This document shows positions 55,324-63,932 of a stretch of DNA of 64,000 nucleotides, in pieces. Numbering within the stretch: the stretch's first letter is position 1; every line of letters begins with the position of its first letter. The DNA comes from Rhodomicrobium vannielii ATCC 17100. GTDB taxonomy: Bacteria; Pseudomonadota; Alphaproteobacteria; Rhizobiales; Rhodomicrobiaceae. The position numbers and the translations under genes were made by a program. Where the stretch lies: assembly GCF_000166055.1 (NCBI RefSeq), contig NC_014664.1, forward strand, positions 1,327,927 to 1,391,926. The letters run 5' to 3'. The notes below the pieces were generated by a model, which saw only the letters and a program-made list of their open reading frames with translations, had not been told where the DNA came from and did not search any database.

Positions 55324-56538
55324 ATGAAGACCATTTTCCGCGCAGTGCCGAGCGGGCTATTCGCCGCCGCTCTTCTGATTTCGAACGCCGACGCCGATAC
55401 CGTCTACCGCGACATATCCATCACCGTCGAGCAGAGCGAGATCGTCAACATCGGCGAGGATGCGCCAGTACCTGCCTCCATCAAGGTTTCGGCGTGGCTC
55501 GACCGCGAAAACGCCACCTATCGCCCCGGCGACGCGGTCACGCTTCAGGTGCGGACGAGCAAACCTGCCTATATCACGGTACTCGATGTCGGCACGTCCG
55601 GCAAAGTACACGTGATCTACCCGAACCGCTACCAGCGCGAAAAACGCGTCGAGGCGTTCGAGGTTGTGCAGATCCCAACGCCAGACGAGCGCTATCGCTT
55701 CACCGTGAACGGTCCGGCGGGCCGGGAGGTTCTGAAGGTTATCGCCACAGAAAAGCCGATTGATACGCTCGACGCGCGACGGCTGAGCGAGGCCGGTCCG
55801 TTTTATGCCGTGCCCGGCGAGGCCCGCGCCATCGCCCGCGACATCAGTGTTGAACTGACTGGAAAGCAGAGCGCCGATTACGGCGTCGCGACGCAGATCT
55901 TCCGCATCGTGACAGATGGCGCGGCGGCGAAACCCGAGACGGGCGGTGGCGATAACGCCGCCCAACTCTTTAATCTGGCCGAAGCCGCCTACTATGGCGA
56001 GACCAAGCAGTCCATCGGCGCGGTAGTTGAGTATTACGAGCGCGCCGCGAAGGCAGGCCACGTGGCGGCCATGGTTCGCCTGGGCGACATCTATCAGTCC
56101 GACGCAAACGGGAAGCCCCAAATTCTGAGGGCGGTGGAATGGTATCGCAAGGCGGCAGACCTCGGCTCGACGACAGCCATGGTGCGGCTCGCCATCGTAT
56201 ACGGCAAAGGCGAAGGCGTTGCGCAAAACCTTGTCGAAGCGCTCAACTGGCTCGACAAGGCCGCGCGCGGCGGCGATGGCGTGGCGCTGGCTCAACTCGC
56301 TCAAGCCTACGACGAGGGCCGCTGGGTAGCGCGCAACCCGACTCAGGCTGCGCGCTACGGTCTGGCGGCACTGCGCGCAGGCGCATGGAGCATTCAGAAG
56401 AGTTTCCCAGCGTATTCGCAGCCGACCCGCGAAGAAGTGCAGAAGCTTCTGAAGGAAGCGGGGCTTTACAGCGGTCCGATCGACGGCGTTTTCGGCTTGG
56501 AAACGCGGGAAGCCTTGCTCAACTATGCCAGAGCCTGA
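55324..56538 (+). CDS. Secreted DUF4384 - Sel1 repeat - peptidoglycan-binding protein
   Basis: The 404-residue protein has a signal peptide (LFAAALLISNADA). A DUF4384-like beta domain follows at about residues 45-165 (SAWLDRENATYRPGDAVTLQVRTSKPAYITVLDVGTSGKVHVIYPN, PAGREVLKVIAT), then three Sel1-like repeats at about 215-335 (LFNLAEAAYYGETKQ..., AMVRLGDIYQSDANGKPQILRAVEWYRKAADLGSTTAMVRLAIVYGKGEGVAQN...). A PG_binding_1 motif closes the protein (EVQKLLKEAGLYSGPIDGVFGLETREALLNY). DUF4384 is often joined to or near caspase-like proteases, which suits this place. Act: envelope scaffold binding peptidoglycan. AT the 5' side lies the IS cluster, so its original link to the amidase gene has been cut. 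Confidence 0.87.
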   Translation: MKTIFRAVPSGLFAAALLISNADADTVYRDISITVEQSEIVNIGEDAPVPASIKVSAWLDRENATYRPGDAVTLQVRTSKPAYITVLDVGTSGKVHVIYPNRYQREKRVEAFEVVQIPTPDERYRFTVNGPAGREVLKVIATEKPIDTLDARRLSEAGPFYAVPGEARAIARDISVELTGKQSADYGVATQIFRIVTDGAAAKPETGGGDNAAQLFNLAEAAYYGETKQSIGAVVEYYERAAKAGHVAAMVRLGDIYQSDANGKPQILRAVEWYRKAADLGSTTAMVRLAIVYGKGEGVAQNLVEALNWLDKAARGGDGVALAQLAQAYDEGRWVARNPTQAARYGLAALRAGAWSIQKSFPAYSQPTREEVQKLLKEAGLYSGPIDGVFGLETREALLNYARA

Positions 56539-56734
56539 CGGCGAAAGGGTCGGCACTCTGGATCAGCGTGGCGGGCGCCGATCCGCTATCGAGTTCCAAA
56601 GCGTTGCACGCACGCTCCAGCCGTGCGGCGAACCGCCCTTCACGGCTTAATCTGCTTTACGGATGATGAGCACGTTTATATCTTTTTTCGAGCTTGTTCT
56701 TGGCTTTTCGCGATAGTTCATCCGGTTTCGCTTC

Positions 56735-57952
56735 ATGGCTTCCCAATTCTCGCGCCGGGCATTCATCATGCGCTTCGCCGGCCTTGTCGCCCGGCGGCTC
56801 AATCTCTCAGGAAAAACAACGGCTGTCGTCCTAGGCGAAATCTACGCAGACCTCATCGATATTCTGAGCGGAAACGACCTTCGAAAAGGCGCCCAGGGCG
56901 GCGAAAGCACCTCATATTTCGAGCATCTCACGGGACATGCACTGGTCGCCTCGCGGTGTTCGCCGGAAGAGGCCGCCCAAATCTACTTCGACCGCGTTCT
57001 GGACCGGAGCCTGTTTCTCGCGAGAAACAATCCTCATCACAAGGGGCACGAACTCCTCGCTGCTCTCTGGCGCCGCTCCCCGGCAGCGGGTTGGACGGAT
57101 TGCGCGCTCATTCGGAGCCTCGATGAACCCGCGATCCCTTTTCGCAAGCCGGACGGCTTCGCCTTCCTGTGCGCGAGCCTTGTCGGCTCTTCCCGCGACA
57201 TCTCGAAAGGCAACCCGGCAGCCTCGACCCGCGCGAATCTCGGTCCGCTTTTCCTCCAGGCATCCGGAGCGCGCGTCGAACTGCCGGAGGAGCTGTCGCT
57301 CTGGGGTGCGATCAGGCTTTCGCCCGATCGGCTCGTTCCGCTCGAAGGCGAAGCGGGGATGACCTTTCGCAACCTCGTCATTCAGGCGTTCGAAGCGGCG
57401 AACGCCCCCTATGCGGCTCTGCTCTCCGTCGGCCTCTGGCCAGCGGATTGGGAGGACACGCTCAGCACACATCAGGCAAAGCAGCTCTCCGCATTTCTAT
57501 CCGAAGTGAGACAGCGAGACAAAGATCTGCTTGCTGTCTGGCAAAACGTATGGAAGAGCGGGCGTCATGTGTCCGGCTACGACAGCGCCGAAGATCTCTG
57601 GCGGTCGGAACTGGGGCAAGCCCTGCGGCCGACAGCCCTCCACACGGTTTCCAATCTCGACATCGAGGCTCTGGAGGATGCGCAGGGAGACGATGAAGAG
57701 GGGTGTTCATCGGCGGAGTTCAGGAAACGGTTGCGCTTGTGCCGCGAGGCGAACGTCATCGATGAACTGGAAGAATGGCTGTATCTGCAACTTGAGGCGG
57801 GGGCGAACGCGGCCGATCTTGCGAAGGACGCCGCAATCAAGGCACGCCTCAGGGCGAAGAAGACAACGTTGGGGGTTTGGCTTCAAGCGATTGGCGAGCG
57901 CGTCTGTGCCTTCGTCCGCCAACTCGACGAATCCATCCCGATAGAAGGTTGA
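56735..57952 (+). CDS. Unknown protein of 405 residues, first gene of a five-gene operon
   Basis: A mainly helical soluble protein, starting MASQFSRRAFIMRFAGLVARRLNLSGKTTAVVLGEIYADLIDIL. It has an early basic segment, a central mixed region with WGAIRLSPDRLVPLEGEAGMTFRNLVIQAFEAANAPYAALL, and an acidic C-terminal part (LEDAQGDDEEGCSSAEF, then LEEWLYLQLEAGANAADLAKD). There is no signal peptide or membrane helix. I do not recognise a family. The next gene begins 25 bases downstream. An ATG at 56768 is an alternative start. Confidence 0.75.
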   Translation: MASQFSRRAFIMRFAGLVARRLNLSGKTTAVVLGEIYADLIDILSGNDLRKGAQGGESTSYFEHLTGHALVASRCSPEEAAQIYFDRVLDRSLFLARNNPHHKGHELLAALWRRSPAAGWTDCALIRSLDEPAIPFRKPDGFAFLCASLVGSSRDISKGNPAASTRANLGPLFLQASGARVELPEELSLWGAIRLSPDRLVPLEGEAGMTFRNLVIQAFEAANAPYAALLSVGLWPADWEDTLSTHQAKQLSAFLSEVRQRDKDLLAVWQNVWKSGRHVSGYDSAEDLWRSELGQALRPTALHTVSNLDIEALEDAQGDDEEGCSSAEFRKRLRLCREANVIDELEEWLYLQLEAGANAADLAKDAAIKARLRAKKTTLGVWLQAIGERVCAFVRQLDESIPIEG

Positions 57953-57977
57953 AGGCCCTTAGATTTGTCGAGAAGCC

Positions 57978-58439
57978 ATGACTTTCGATCCAAACAATCG
58001 CCCTTGGCGGCAATTTTCGAGAAAAATCAATTTTCTTACCGAGATGGCGCTTGCCGATCTCCAGGCAGGCGAGCTGTTTGTCGAGCCCGATGAAAAGCTA
58101 GCGTTCAAGATCACCCTGCTCGCAGCCGCCGCGTCCGATGGCTTTTTCCTGCCAGATACGGAGTTACTTACGGAAGGCAGCGACCTTTCTGTCATGGTTA
58201 CCCCAGACGAGGGACAAATCGTTGTCAAGTTGCAGCTGTTAGGCGTGGCCGCGCTTGAAGACTATGCGGGGCGCGAAGGGAGGCTGAAAAGCGGCAACGG
58301 GGCCATCAACTATCGCTTCTGTTTCAGCCTATCGGGGGGAGCCACCTGCCTGCTTTCGGATACGCCGGACATCCGCCACGGGCTGCGAGACATCGCAATT
58401 CTCGTAACCTCCGAAGCGAAATCTTCACCGCAGGAATAG
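57978..58439 (+). CDS. Unknown protein of 153 residues
   Basis: A small soluble protein starting MTFDPNNRPWRQFSRKINFLTEMALADLQAGELF. A beta-rich middle follows (DLSVMVTPDEGQIVVKLQLLGVAALEDY, AINYRFCFSLSGGATCLLSD). No family is recognised. It lies 25 bases after the 405-residue gene and three bases before the Lon-like gene, so it is the second member of the operon and may be a partner of either neighbour. Confidence 0.72.
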   Translation: MTFDPNNRPWRQFSRKINFLTEMALADLQAGELFVEPDEKLAFKITLLAAAASDGFFLPDTELLTEGSDLSVMVTPDEGQIVVKLQLLGVAALEDYAGREGRLKSGNGAINYRFCFSLSGGATCLLSDTPDIRHGLRDIAILVTSEAKSSPQE

Positions 58440-58442
58440 ACC

Positions 58443-59762
58443 GTGGCCTTCAGCGCACGCCGCGTCATGATTCCGCTGGCCTCCGCAGGAGACGCCGGGG
58501 GCCGCATCGCTCATATCCGCGCCGACGGCGTCAAACCTGCGAACGACGCCAAACTCATTCCCGAAATTGTTCTCCTGAACGATTGCCGCCTCTATCGCGC
58601 TGGCGAAGTGGCCGCAGCCGCGATCCGCGAGCTAGGACTTGCATCGGACAATTTCGTGACGCGGTTTGGACTGCACAGGAGGGCATACCTTTCGCCGGTG
58701 AACGCGCCCGATCTGCGCGCTCTTTCGTCAAACAATAGCTCAAGTGCCCAGCTTGGGCTCGCTCTGGCGATCTTGATGTACGAGGGGCAGAGCGAGGCCT
58801 CAGTCGCCATCGCGACAGGCCAACTCGCGACGCACGAAAGTCTCCATTCTTTTCGTGACGTTCCCGTCAAGCCTGTCGGATCAATGGGCGAAAAGATCGA
58901 AGCGATCAGAACCTACCTTGAAGACCATATGGGCAGCGCGATCGCCCCGCGTATTCCCTTCCTCTTTCCGGCGACGACCCCCGAGGGCGAGGAAACACTC
59001 CTAGCCTACAGGGTGGAATTCGAGCGCCTGCGAGAGACCTATCGCGACCACGGGGTCGATCTCCAGCTTCATCCGGTTTCGCACCTCCGGGAGGCGCTCG
59101 CCGTGCTCCGGATCAAGGGGCCGAGCCTCGACCCGTTTTACGGACTGATCCTAAAACGGTCGTTTGCAGCTTTGTGCATATTGACCGCCGTTTCACTCTC
59201 AGTTGTGGCGTTCAAGAAATGGCTCGACAGACCCATCCGGCTCGAGTTCGCGGATATCGAGCTTTCCGGAGGCGAAACTGTGCCCAGTCCATTCCCGATA
59301 GTGAGACGTAATGGCGTGTCGCTGGCTCTCCCTGTTTGCCTGGATTCCGCTGGCCGGGCAATTTATCCGACCAACACCGCCATCGCCCTCCGCGCCCAGA
59401 TCAAGAACCCAAGTTCCTGGTCGGACTGGATCGCTCCCTATCATTTCGCCGTGCTGACGGTTTCGGCCAAGTCCGGTGTGAAGGTTTTTTCGCCCGGCAT
59501 ATGGGGGGGCGAAGTGGGAGTTCGGGAGGTTTCCATCAGCCTCTCGATCAAGGATGTGGAAGAGAGCAACAAACTCGTCGTTCTCGCGAGGCGATGGACC
59601 GCCTTCGACACGGTTGCGCTGAAGGCGCGGCTTGCGGAGGTTGCGGGCGCAACATCAGCCGACGATCGCATCAACGCTGTCATCAATGCAGCGGTCAGTG
59701 AAGCACCAGGCTACCTCGACTATTCGTTCCTCACGGAGAAAGGCCCGCCGAAATGCCTGTAA
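58443..59762 (+). CDS. Membrane-anchored protein with Lon-type (S16) Ser-Lys protease-like domain
   Basis: The 439-residue protein starts with GTG at 58443 behind AGGAA. Residues 40-225 follow the Lon protease-domain layout: S101 in NNSSSAQLGLALAILMYEG (Lon GPSAG position), VAIATGQLATHE (Lon GEI strand), K151 in VPVKPVGSMGEKIEAI (Lon PIGGLKEK position), FLFPATTPEGEE (IIPEEN region), and a final VDLQLHPVSHLREALAVL matching the Lon C terminus. The Ser-Lys spacing is 50 residues against about 43 in Lon because of a short insertion. One membrane helix follows (about 238-258), then about 180 residues of beta-rich domain. No AAA+ ATPase is present. Activity is inferred, not shown. Confidence 0.72.
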   Translation: MAFSARRVMIPLASAGDAGGRIAHIRADGVKPANDAKLIPEIVLLNDCRLYRAGEVAAAAIRELGLASDNFVTRFGLHRRAYLSPVNAPDLRALSSNNSSSAQLGLALAILMYEGQSEASVAIATGQLATHESLHSFRDVPVKPVGSMGEKIEAIRTYLEDHMGSAIAPRIPFLFPATTPEGEETLLAYRVEFERLRETYRDHGVDLQLHPVSHLREALAVLRIKGPSLDPFYGLILKRSFAALCILTAVSLSVVAFKKWLDRPIRLEFADIELSGGETVPSPFPIVRRNGVSLALPVCLDSAGRAIYPTNTAIALRAQIKNPSSWSDWIAPYHFAVLTVSAKSGVKVFSPGIWGGEVGVREVSISLSIKDVEESNKLVVLARRWTAFDTVALKARLAEVAGATSADDRINAVINAAVSEAPGYLDYSFLTEKGPPKCL

Positions 59763-60739
59763 ATAGATGTCTTTCAACGCTGATTATCGGTTGTCTCACC
59801 AGTGTGCCGGTACACGCACAGGCCGCGCTTTCGTTCGATACGCGAAGTTTCGAGCTTCGCTTCGAGAAGAATTCGAAAGATCTGTCTCAGACGGAAGCCA
59901 CCGTCAATGAGGAGGCCCTCGACCGCATCGCGAAGCTGCTCGGGAGGATCAAGGACTGGAGAGATGTTCGGCTCGTCTTCGTAGGCCCGAGGCCGCATTG
60001 TGAGGCGGACGCAAATTGCAACCCCGAGCAACTGACATGGTTGCGCGTCAATCGGGTGCTGGAGAAGGCGAAAGACCGCGTCAAGGGCGATGACAGCGGC
60101 GCGCGGCGCCTCCCCGTAGCAATAGCGTTCTCCGACGAAATCAATGCTCGCGACATTTCCTCGGCACCCGAATCTTTGACGCTGCTTCTGGAGCACAACA
60201 GTTCAAGCGAGAATCCGTGTGGCACCCGCGTTTCGCTGCTGGACGCTTCGCTACCACGCTCGCTTTCTTCCGGCCGCACTTACTCGAGCTTTGTCCTGAA
60301 CAACGGTGAGAACGTGCCTGTCGGAGATAACGCCGAAGTTCAGTTCAGCGAAGCCGCCTCGAAGTCAGTGATCGTGTGGGAGGACACCCGCGGCCGCTTC
60401 CGCAAGCAAGATTTCCCCGAAACGGGCCAGTCGCGGCTGTTGCCCTACGGCGCGAAGCGGCTTTACGTCATCGCGAATTCTCATCTGAATGGGGAAATAT
60501 CGCGTTTTGTTCTGTCTCTCGGGGGGGATTTCGCTGCGCTCCCACGTCCTTCTTTCCTTCCTACATCGAAAGGAGAGAACTGGGCGTCCCTTGCGCCGAG
60601 CGACAGGGGTTTTGACGACAATCCCGTGGCAATTCCTCCGAGAACAATTCGCCCCCGCCCGAGAGACGCGATAGCGATCAAGACGCCTAGCGAGAATGGC
60701 GACGTGGCGGTCTGCGATTTCGAGTTTGTTTGGCGGTGA
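59753..60739 (+). CDS. Exported protein with OmpA-like segment
   Basis: The 328-residue protein overlaps the Lon-like gene by ten bases. It has a signal peptide (CLSTLIIGCLTSVPVHAQA). Residues 30-120 (FELRFEKNSKDLSQTEATVNEEALDRIAKLLGRIKDWRDVRLVFVGPRP...LTWLRVNRVLEKAKD) resemble an OmpA-C-like peptidoglycan-associating fold, although the match is partial. The rest is beta-rich with a Pro-rich C terminus and four Cys. It is probably periplasmic and works with the preceding membrane protein. Family unknown. Confidence 0.7.
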   Translation: MPVNRCLSTLIIGCLTSVPVHAQAALSFDTRSFELRFEKNSKDLSQTEATVNEEALDRIAKLLGRIKDWRDVRLVFVGPRPHCEADANCNPEQLTWLRVNRVLEKAKDRVKGDDSGARRLPVAIAFSDEINARDISSAPESLTLLLEHNSSSENPCGTRVSLLDASLPRSLSSGRTYSSFVLNNGENVPVGDNAEVQFSEAASKSVIVWEDTRGRFRKQDFPETGQSRLLPYGAKRLYVIANSHLNGEISRFVLSLGGDFAALPRPSFLPTSKGENWASLAPSDRGFDDNPVAIPPRTIRPRPRDAIAIKTPSENGDVAVCDFEFVWR

Positions 60740-60808
60740 GAGCACGCGATTTAAAGCAAATAAGCGCACCAGCGATCTGGTGCAGAACGGCGAAGGGGTG
60801 GGACAATC

Positions 60809-61279
60809 ATGAGCGCAATACTTGCCTTCATTCTGCGTATGTTCGTGCGCACATTTTTTGCCGGTGTTTTGGCCGGCATTTTGGTCACCGCATCTACGCC
60901 CGAGGTGAGATGCTGCCTTGGTCTAGAAGAGCACTGCAAGCAGTGCGTCGCGGCCGCCTGGGTTCCGGCTGAATGGCGCGCCAAACCGATTGTCGTGGCA
61001 AACAGATGCGTGAAGGACTTGAATATAAAGGTCCTCTATGTCGACGCTGACGGTGAGACGCGCGCTTCAGCGTGGAACAGCATCGAAGCCAGGTCGGAAA
61101 GTCGCCTCAAGGCAGAGGATGGCCGGGAAGTCGTCTCCTACGGCGGATCATATGGTTACAAGGCCTACCTGACCTCGCCGCCCGCCAATATGGACTACAC
61201 AAACGTGAATGTTTTCAATGAACTGAGCGCATGGCGAAAGGCGGAGACTCGCATCAACGTCGTCTCGTGCGGCCTGTAA
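60809..61279 (+). CDS. Small exported or membrane-anchored unknown protein (156 aa)
   Basis: The protein begins with a hydrophobic segment (ILAFILRMFVRTFFAGVLAGILVTA). A Cys-rich stretch follows (CCLGLEEHCKQCV), then a compact beta domain (VLYVDADGETRASAWNSIEARSESRLKAEDGREVVSYGGSYGYKAYL), with a final Cys near the terminus, which suggests disulfides in the periplasm. It lies 69 bases after the previous gene as the likely last gene of the operon. GGGACAATC precedes the start. No known family. Confidence 0.68.
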   Translation: MSAILAFILRMFVRTFFAGVLAGILVTASTPEVRCCLGLEEHCKQCVAAAWVPAEWRAKPIVVANRCVKDLNIKVLYVDADGETRASAWNSIEARSESRLKAEDGREVVSYGGSYGYKAYLTSPPANMDYTNVNVFNELSAWRKAETRINVVSCGL

Positions 61280-61379
61280 GCGCATCAAACGGGATCGGCT
61301 GCGAGGTTAACTCGGCACCCGCCCGAGGCGGCTGGCTGCCCGACCTTGCAACGCATACGTGAACCAGGCGCCGCGCGGC

Positions 61380-61829
61380 TTACCGCGCCGCCACACCGCA
61401 GCGCCCCGACAGGCACGATTTCGGCGCGCCACCACGCGCCAGCACGTCCGGCACCTGCGCGCCGCGCGTCGTCTCGCTCACATCGCGCGCCACATCGTCG
61501 AACAGCTCGCGATAATAGGCCTCGCGCTGTGCCTGCATCCGCTGCACCAGCACGCGCGCGAAGGGCGAGCCTTCGCCCGAACGGCCATCGCTCGCAACGC
61601 TGCCCGGCGCGGTCGAACTCACAATCAGCGTGCCTGACCGCGTCGCGCGCCCCAGCCCGCGAAAGCCTTCGCCGTCGCCGCGCGACCCGCATTGCTGGAG
61701 TGCCCCGCTGCGGCAGGCGTCGAGCACCATGACAAGGCTTGCCGTGCCTCGCATCTGGCGCTCGATCTCGTCGAGCGCGATGTCGCGGCGCACGGTCATG
61801 GCACCGGACTTCTCGTCGCAGTCATAGGC
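61380..61829 (-). pseudogene. Caspase-like gene truncated by IS21
   Basis: Reading from the IS21 end, the protein runs YDCDEKSGAMTVRRDIALDEIERQM, then RGTASLVMVLDACRSGALQQ with the catalytic-Cys strand (LDACRS). GTLIVSSTAPGSVASDGRSGEGSPFARVLVQRMQAQREAYYRELFDDVARDVSETT and a stop at 61380 follow. This is the p20 second half and C terminus of a bacterial caspase. The start, signal region and catalytic His are missing, cut off at 61829. It converges with the operon at 56735-61279. Confidence 0.82.
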
Positions 61830-61879
61830 TGTCAACCGACATCCGGAACTGCCCCGTTTCGACACGAAGAACTGCCCCG

Positions 61880-62677
61880 TCATTGATCAGTCCTTTGAGG
61901 CTTTGGTTCTGTCGCAGCGGTCTTCTGCAGAAGACCGCTGCGACGTTTTTCCTTGAGGCGGTAGCTGTCGCCGCGGATGGTGATGACGTGGCTGTGATGG
62001 AGCATGCGGTCGAGGATCGCGGTCGCCACGACCGGATCGCCGAACACGGCGTCCCATTCGCCGACGCTTCGGTTCGAGGTCATCAGCATCGCGCCCTTTT
62101 CGTAGCGGCGCGAGACAAGCTGGAAGAACAGATGCGCCGCAGAGGGCTCGAACGGCAGGTAGCCCAGTTCGTCCACGATCAGGAGCTTCGGTTTGGCGAA
62201 GTGCATGAGCCGATCCTCGAGCCGGCCTTCCACATGCGCCCTCGCGAGTTGCGCCACCAGCGCAGTCGCCGGCATGAAGAGCGCGGCGTAACCCGCCAGA
62301 ATGGCCTCGCGCCCGAGCGCGATGGCGAGATGGGTTTTCCCGACGCCGGGCGGCCCGAGCAGGAGCACATTCTCGCCGTTCGCGATCCAGCGTCCAGCCG
62401 CGAGATCGCGCACTTGTCTGGCGTCGACGGAGGGCTGCGCCGCGAAGTCGAAGCCTGTGAGGTCCCGTACCATCGGGAAGTGAGCGAGCTTCAGCGCCAT
62501 CTCGATCCGGCGCGCGTCCTTGCGCGCAATCTCACGCTCCAAGAGCAGCGTCAGCGTCTGGCGCATGTCGAGGTCGGAACGGGAGGCCTCGTCGAGCAGG
62601 CTGTCGAGCCGATCGCGGATGCCGAACAGCTTGAGCTTGCCGAGCATGTCCAAAAGCCGGTCGTCGCAGGAAGACAT
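61880..62677 (-). CDS. istB: IS21 helper ATPase IstB
   Basis: The 265-residue AAA+ ATPase stimulates and targets IstA. It has Walker A LLGPPGVGKTHLA, Walker B LLIVDELGYLPF, the sensor region AMLMTSNRSVGEW and C-terminal HHSHVITIRGDSYRLKEK. The start at 62677 (MSSCDDRLLDML) lies two bases after the istA stop. The frame upstream into istA is a shadow. Intact. Confidence 0.93.
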   Translation of the reverse strand: MSSCDDRLLDMLGKLKLFGIRDRLDSLLDEASRSDLDMRQTLTLLLEREIARKDARRIEMALKLAHFPMVRDLTGFDFAAQPSVDARQVRDLAAGRWIANGENVLLLGPPGVGKTHLAIALGREAILAGYAALFMPATALVAQLARAHVEGRLEDRLMHFAKPKLLIVDELGYLPFEPSAAHLFFQLVSRRYEKGAMLMTSNRSVGEWDAVFGDPVVATAILDRMLHHSHVITIRGDSYRLKEKRRSGLLQKTAATEPKPQRTDQ

Positions 62678-62679
62678 CG

Positions 62680-63932
62680 TCAGAAGCCTCCCCCGACATG
62701 GGCTTCGTACTCGGCGAGCGGACGCAGCAAGGCGGGTTTTTGAGGCCGCTGCCGCGCCGCATCGTCTGGAAGGCTCAGGGGCCGGGCGCCGGCCAACCCC
62801 TCGAAGTGCGAGTGTTCGACGATACGCTGCCGGCGGCCATCGCAGGCGCGATGAACGGCCACCTCCCCCCCGCCATGAAAGATGCGCACCATGCCCCCCG
62901 TGACGGTCACGCGCACCCGCTCGCCCACCAGCCGCCACGGAACCGAATAGGCGTTCGCCGCCCGAAACGGCGGGACGCCGGCCGCCGCCTTCAAGGCGCC
63001 CGCCTCGTCGCGCTGAAAGCGCGCCACAGGGCTTTCCCCGGTCGTGCCGTGAATGCGCGTGTCGGCGATCTCGCGGGACCAGGCCTCAAGGTGCGCCTCG
63101 AACGCATCCCATGTCGCAAACGCTCGCCCCGCGACCGCGTTCTTCTTCACATAGCCCACGCCGTTTTCGGTCTTGCCTTTCGTGCGCGCCCGATACGGAG
63201 CGCAGGCTTTCGGCCGGAAGCCCCAATGCCTGGCGAAAGCCAACAGCTTTGCGTTGTAGGCGACCGCGCCGGTCAGCCTGTCATGCCGGTCGACGAGTGC
63301 CCTGGCGTTGTCGAACAGCACGTCTTCCGTCACGCCGTCGAACTTCGCAAAGGCGCTTTCCAGCCCGTCGAACCAGCTTTCCTGGCGCTCGTTATCAAAG
63401 GCGCGGACATGGATCCGGCGCGAGTAGCCGAGCGTGGCGACGAACAGAAACGCCTTGATCCTGACGCCGCCGATCTCGACCAGGCGCTCGCCAAAGTCGA
63501 TCTGCATCTGCTTGCCGGGCCGCGTCTCGAAACGCACGCAGGCGCGCGCTTCGGCGTCGAGTTCCTGCCGGAACCACGCCACCGCCCGCTCCACCGTGCG
63601 AAGGCTGACGGCGATGCCTTTCTCGCCAATCAGCTCCTGGCGGACCACGTCGGCGTTTGCCGCGATGGCGCCGAAACCGCTCGCGCAGCCAATCCTCAAG
63701 GCCGTCGAGCTTGCGCGGCCGCTCCGGCTGCCTGTAGGCCACGAACCCGCCCGCATCAACGTAACGCTTGACCGTGTGATGGCTGCAGCGGAACTCCCGG
63801 CCGATCCGCTTCAACCCCCAAGCCGACCGACCACAGCCGCAGCATCGCCGCGACCTCCTCCGGCTCCTTCATGACCTTCCTCCGCGGATCGTTCATCCGC
63901 TTCGGGCTTTCGTCGATTCGATGATCGTTCAT
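62680..63932 (-). pseudogene. istA: IS21 transposase IstA with two frame breaks
   Basis: The frame starting at 63932 (MNDHRIDESPKRMNDPRRKVM...MLRLWSVGLG) breaks at the C-run near 63815-63819. It continues in a second frame (LKRIGREFRCSHHTVKRYVDAGGF...LEDWLRERFRRHRG) and breaks again at TTT 63656-63658. The third frame carries the rve core to 62680 (QIDFGERLVEIGG, FVATLGYSRRIHVRAF, VLFDNARALVDRHD, APYRARTKGKTENGVGYVKKN). Both breaks are single-base gains in homopolymers, so sequencing error is possible. Confidence 0.8.

Noticed and set aside
57930-57948. GAATCCATCCCGATA near the end of the 405-residue gene as a third copy of the 16-base repeat at 49404 and 55268
   Set aside because: The match is partial and lies in coding sequence; probably coincidence.
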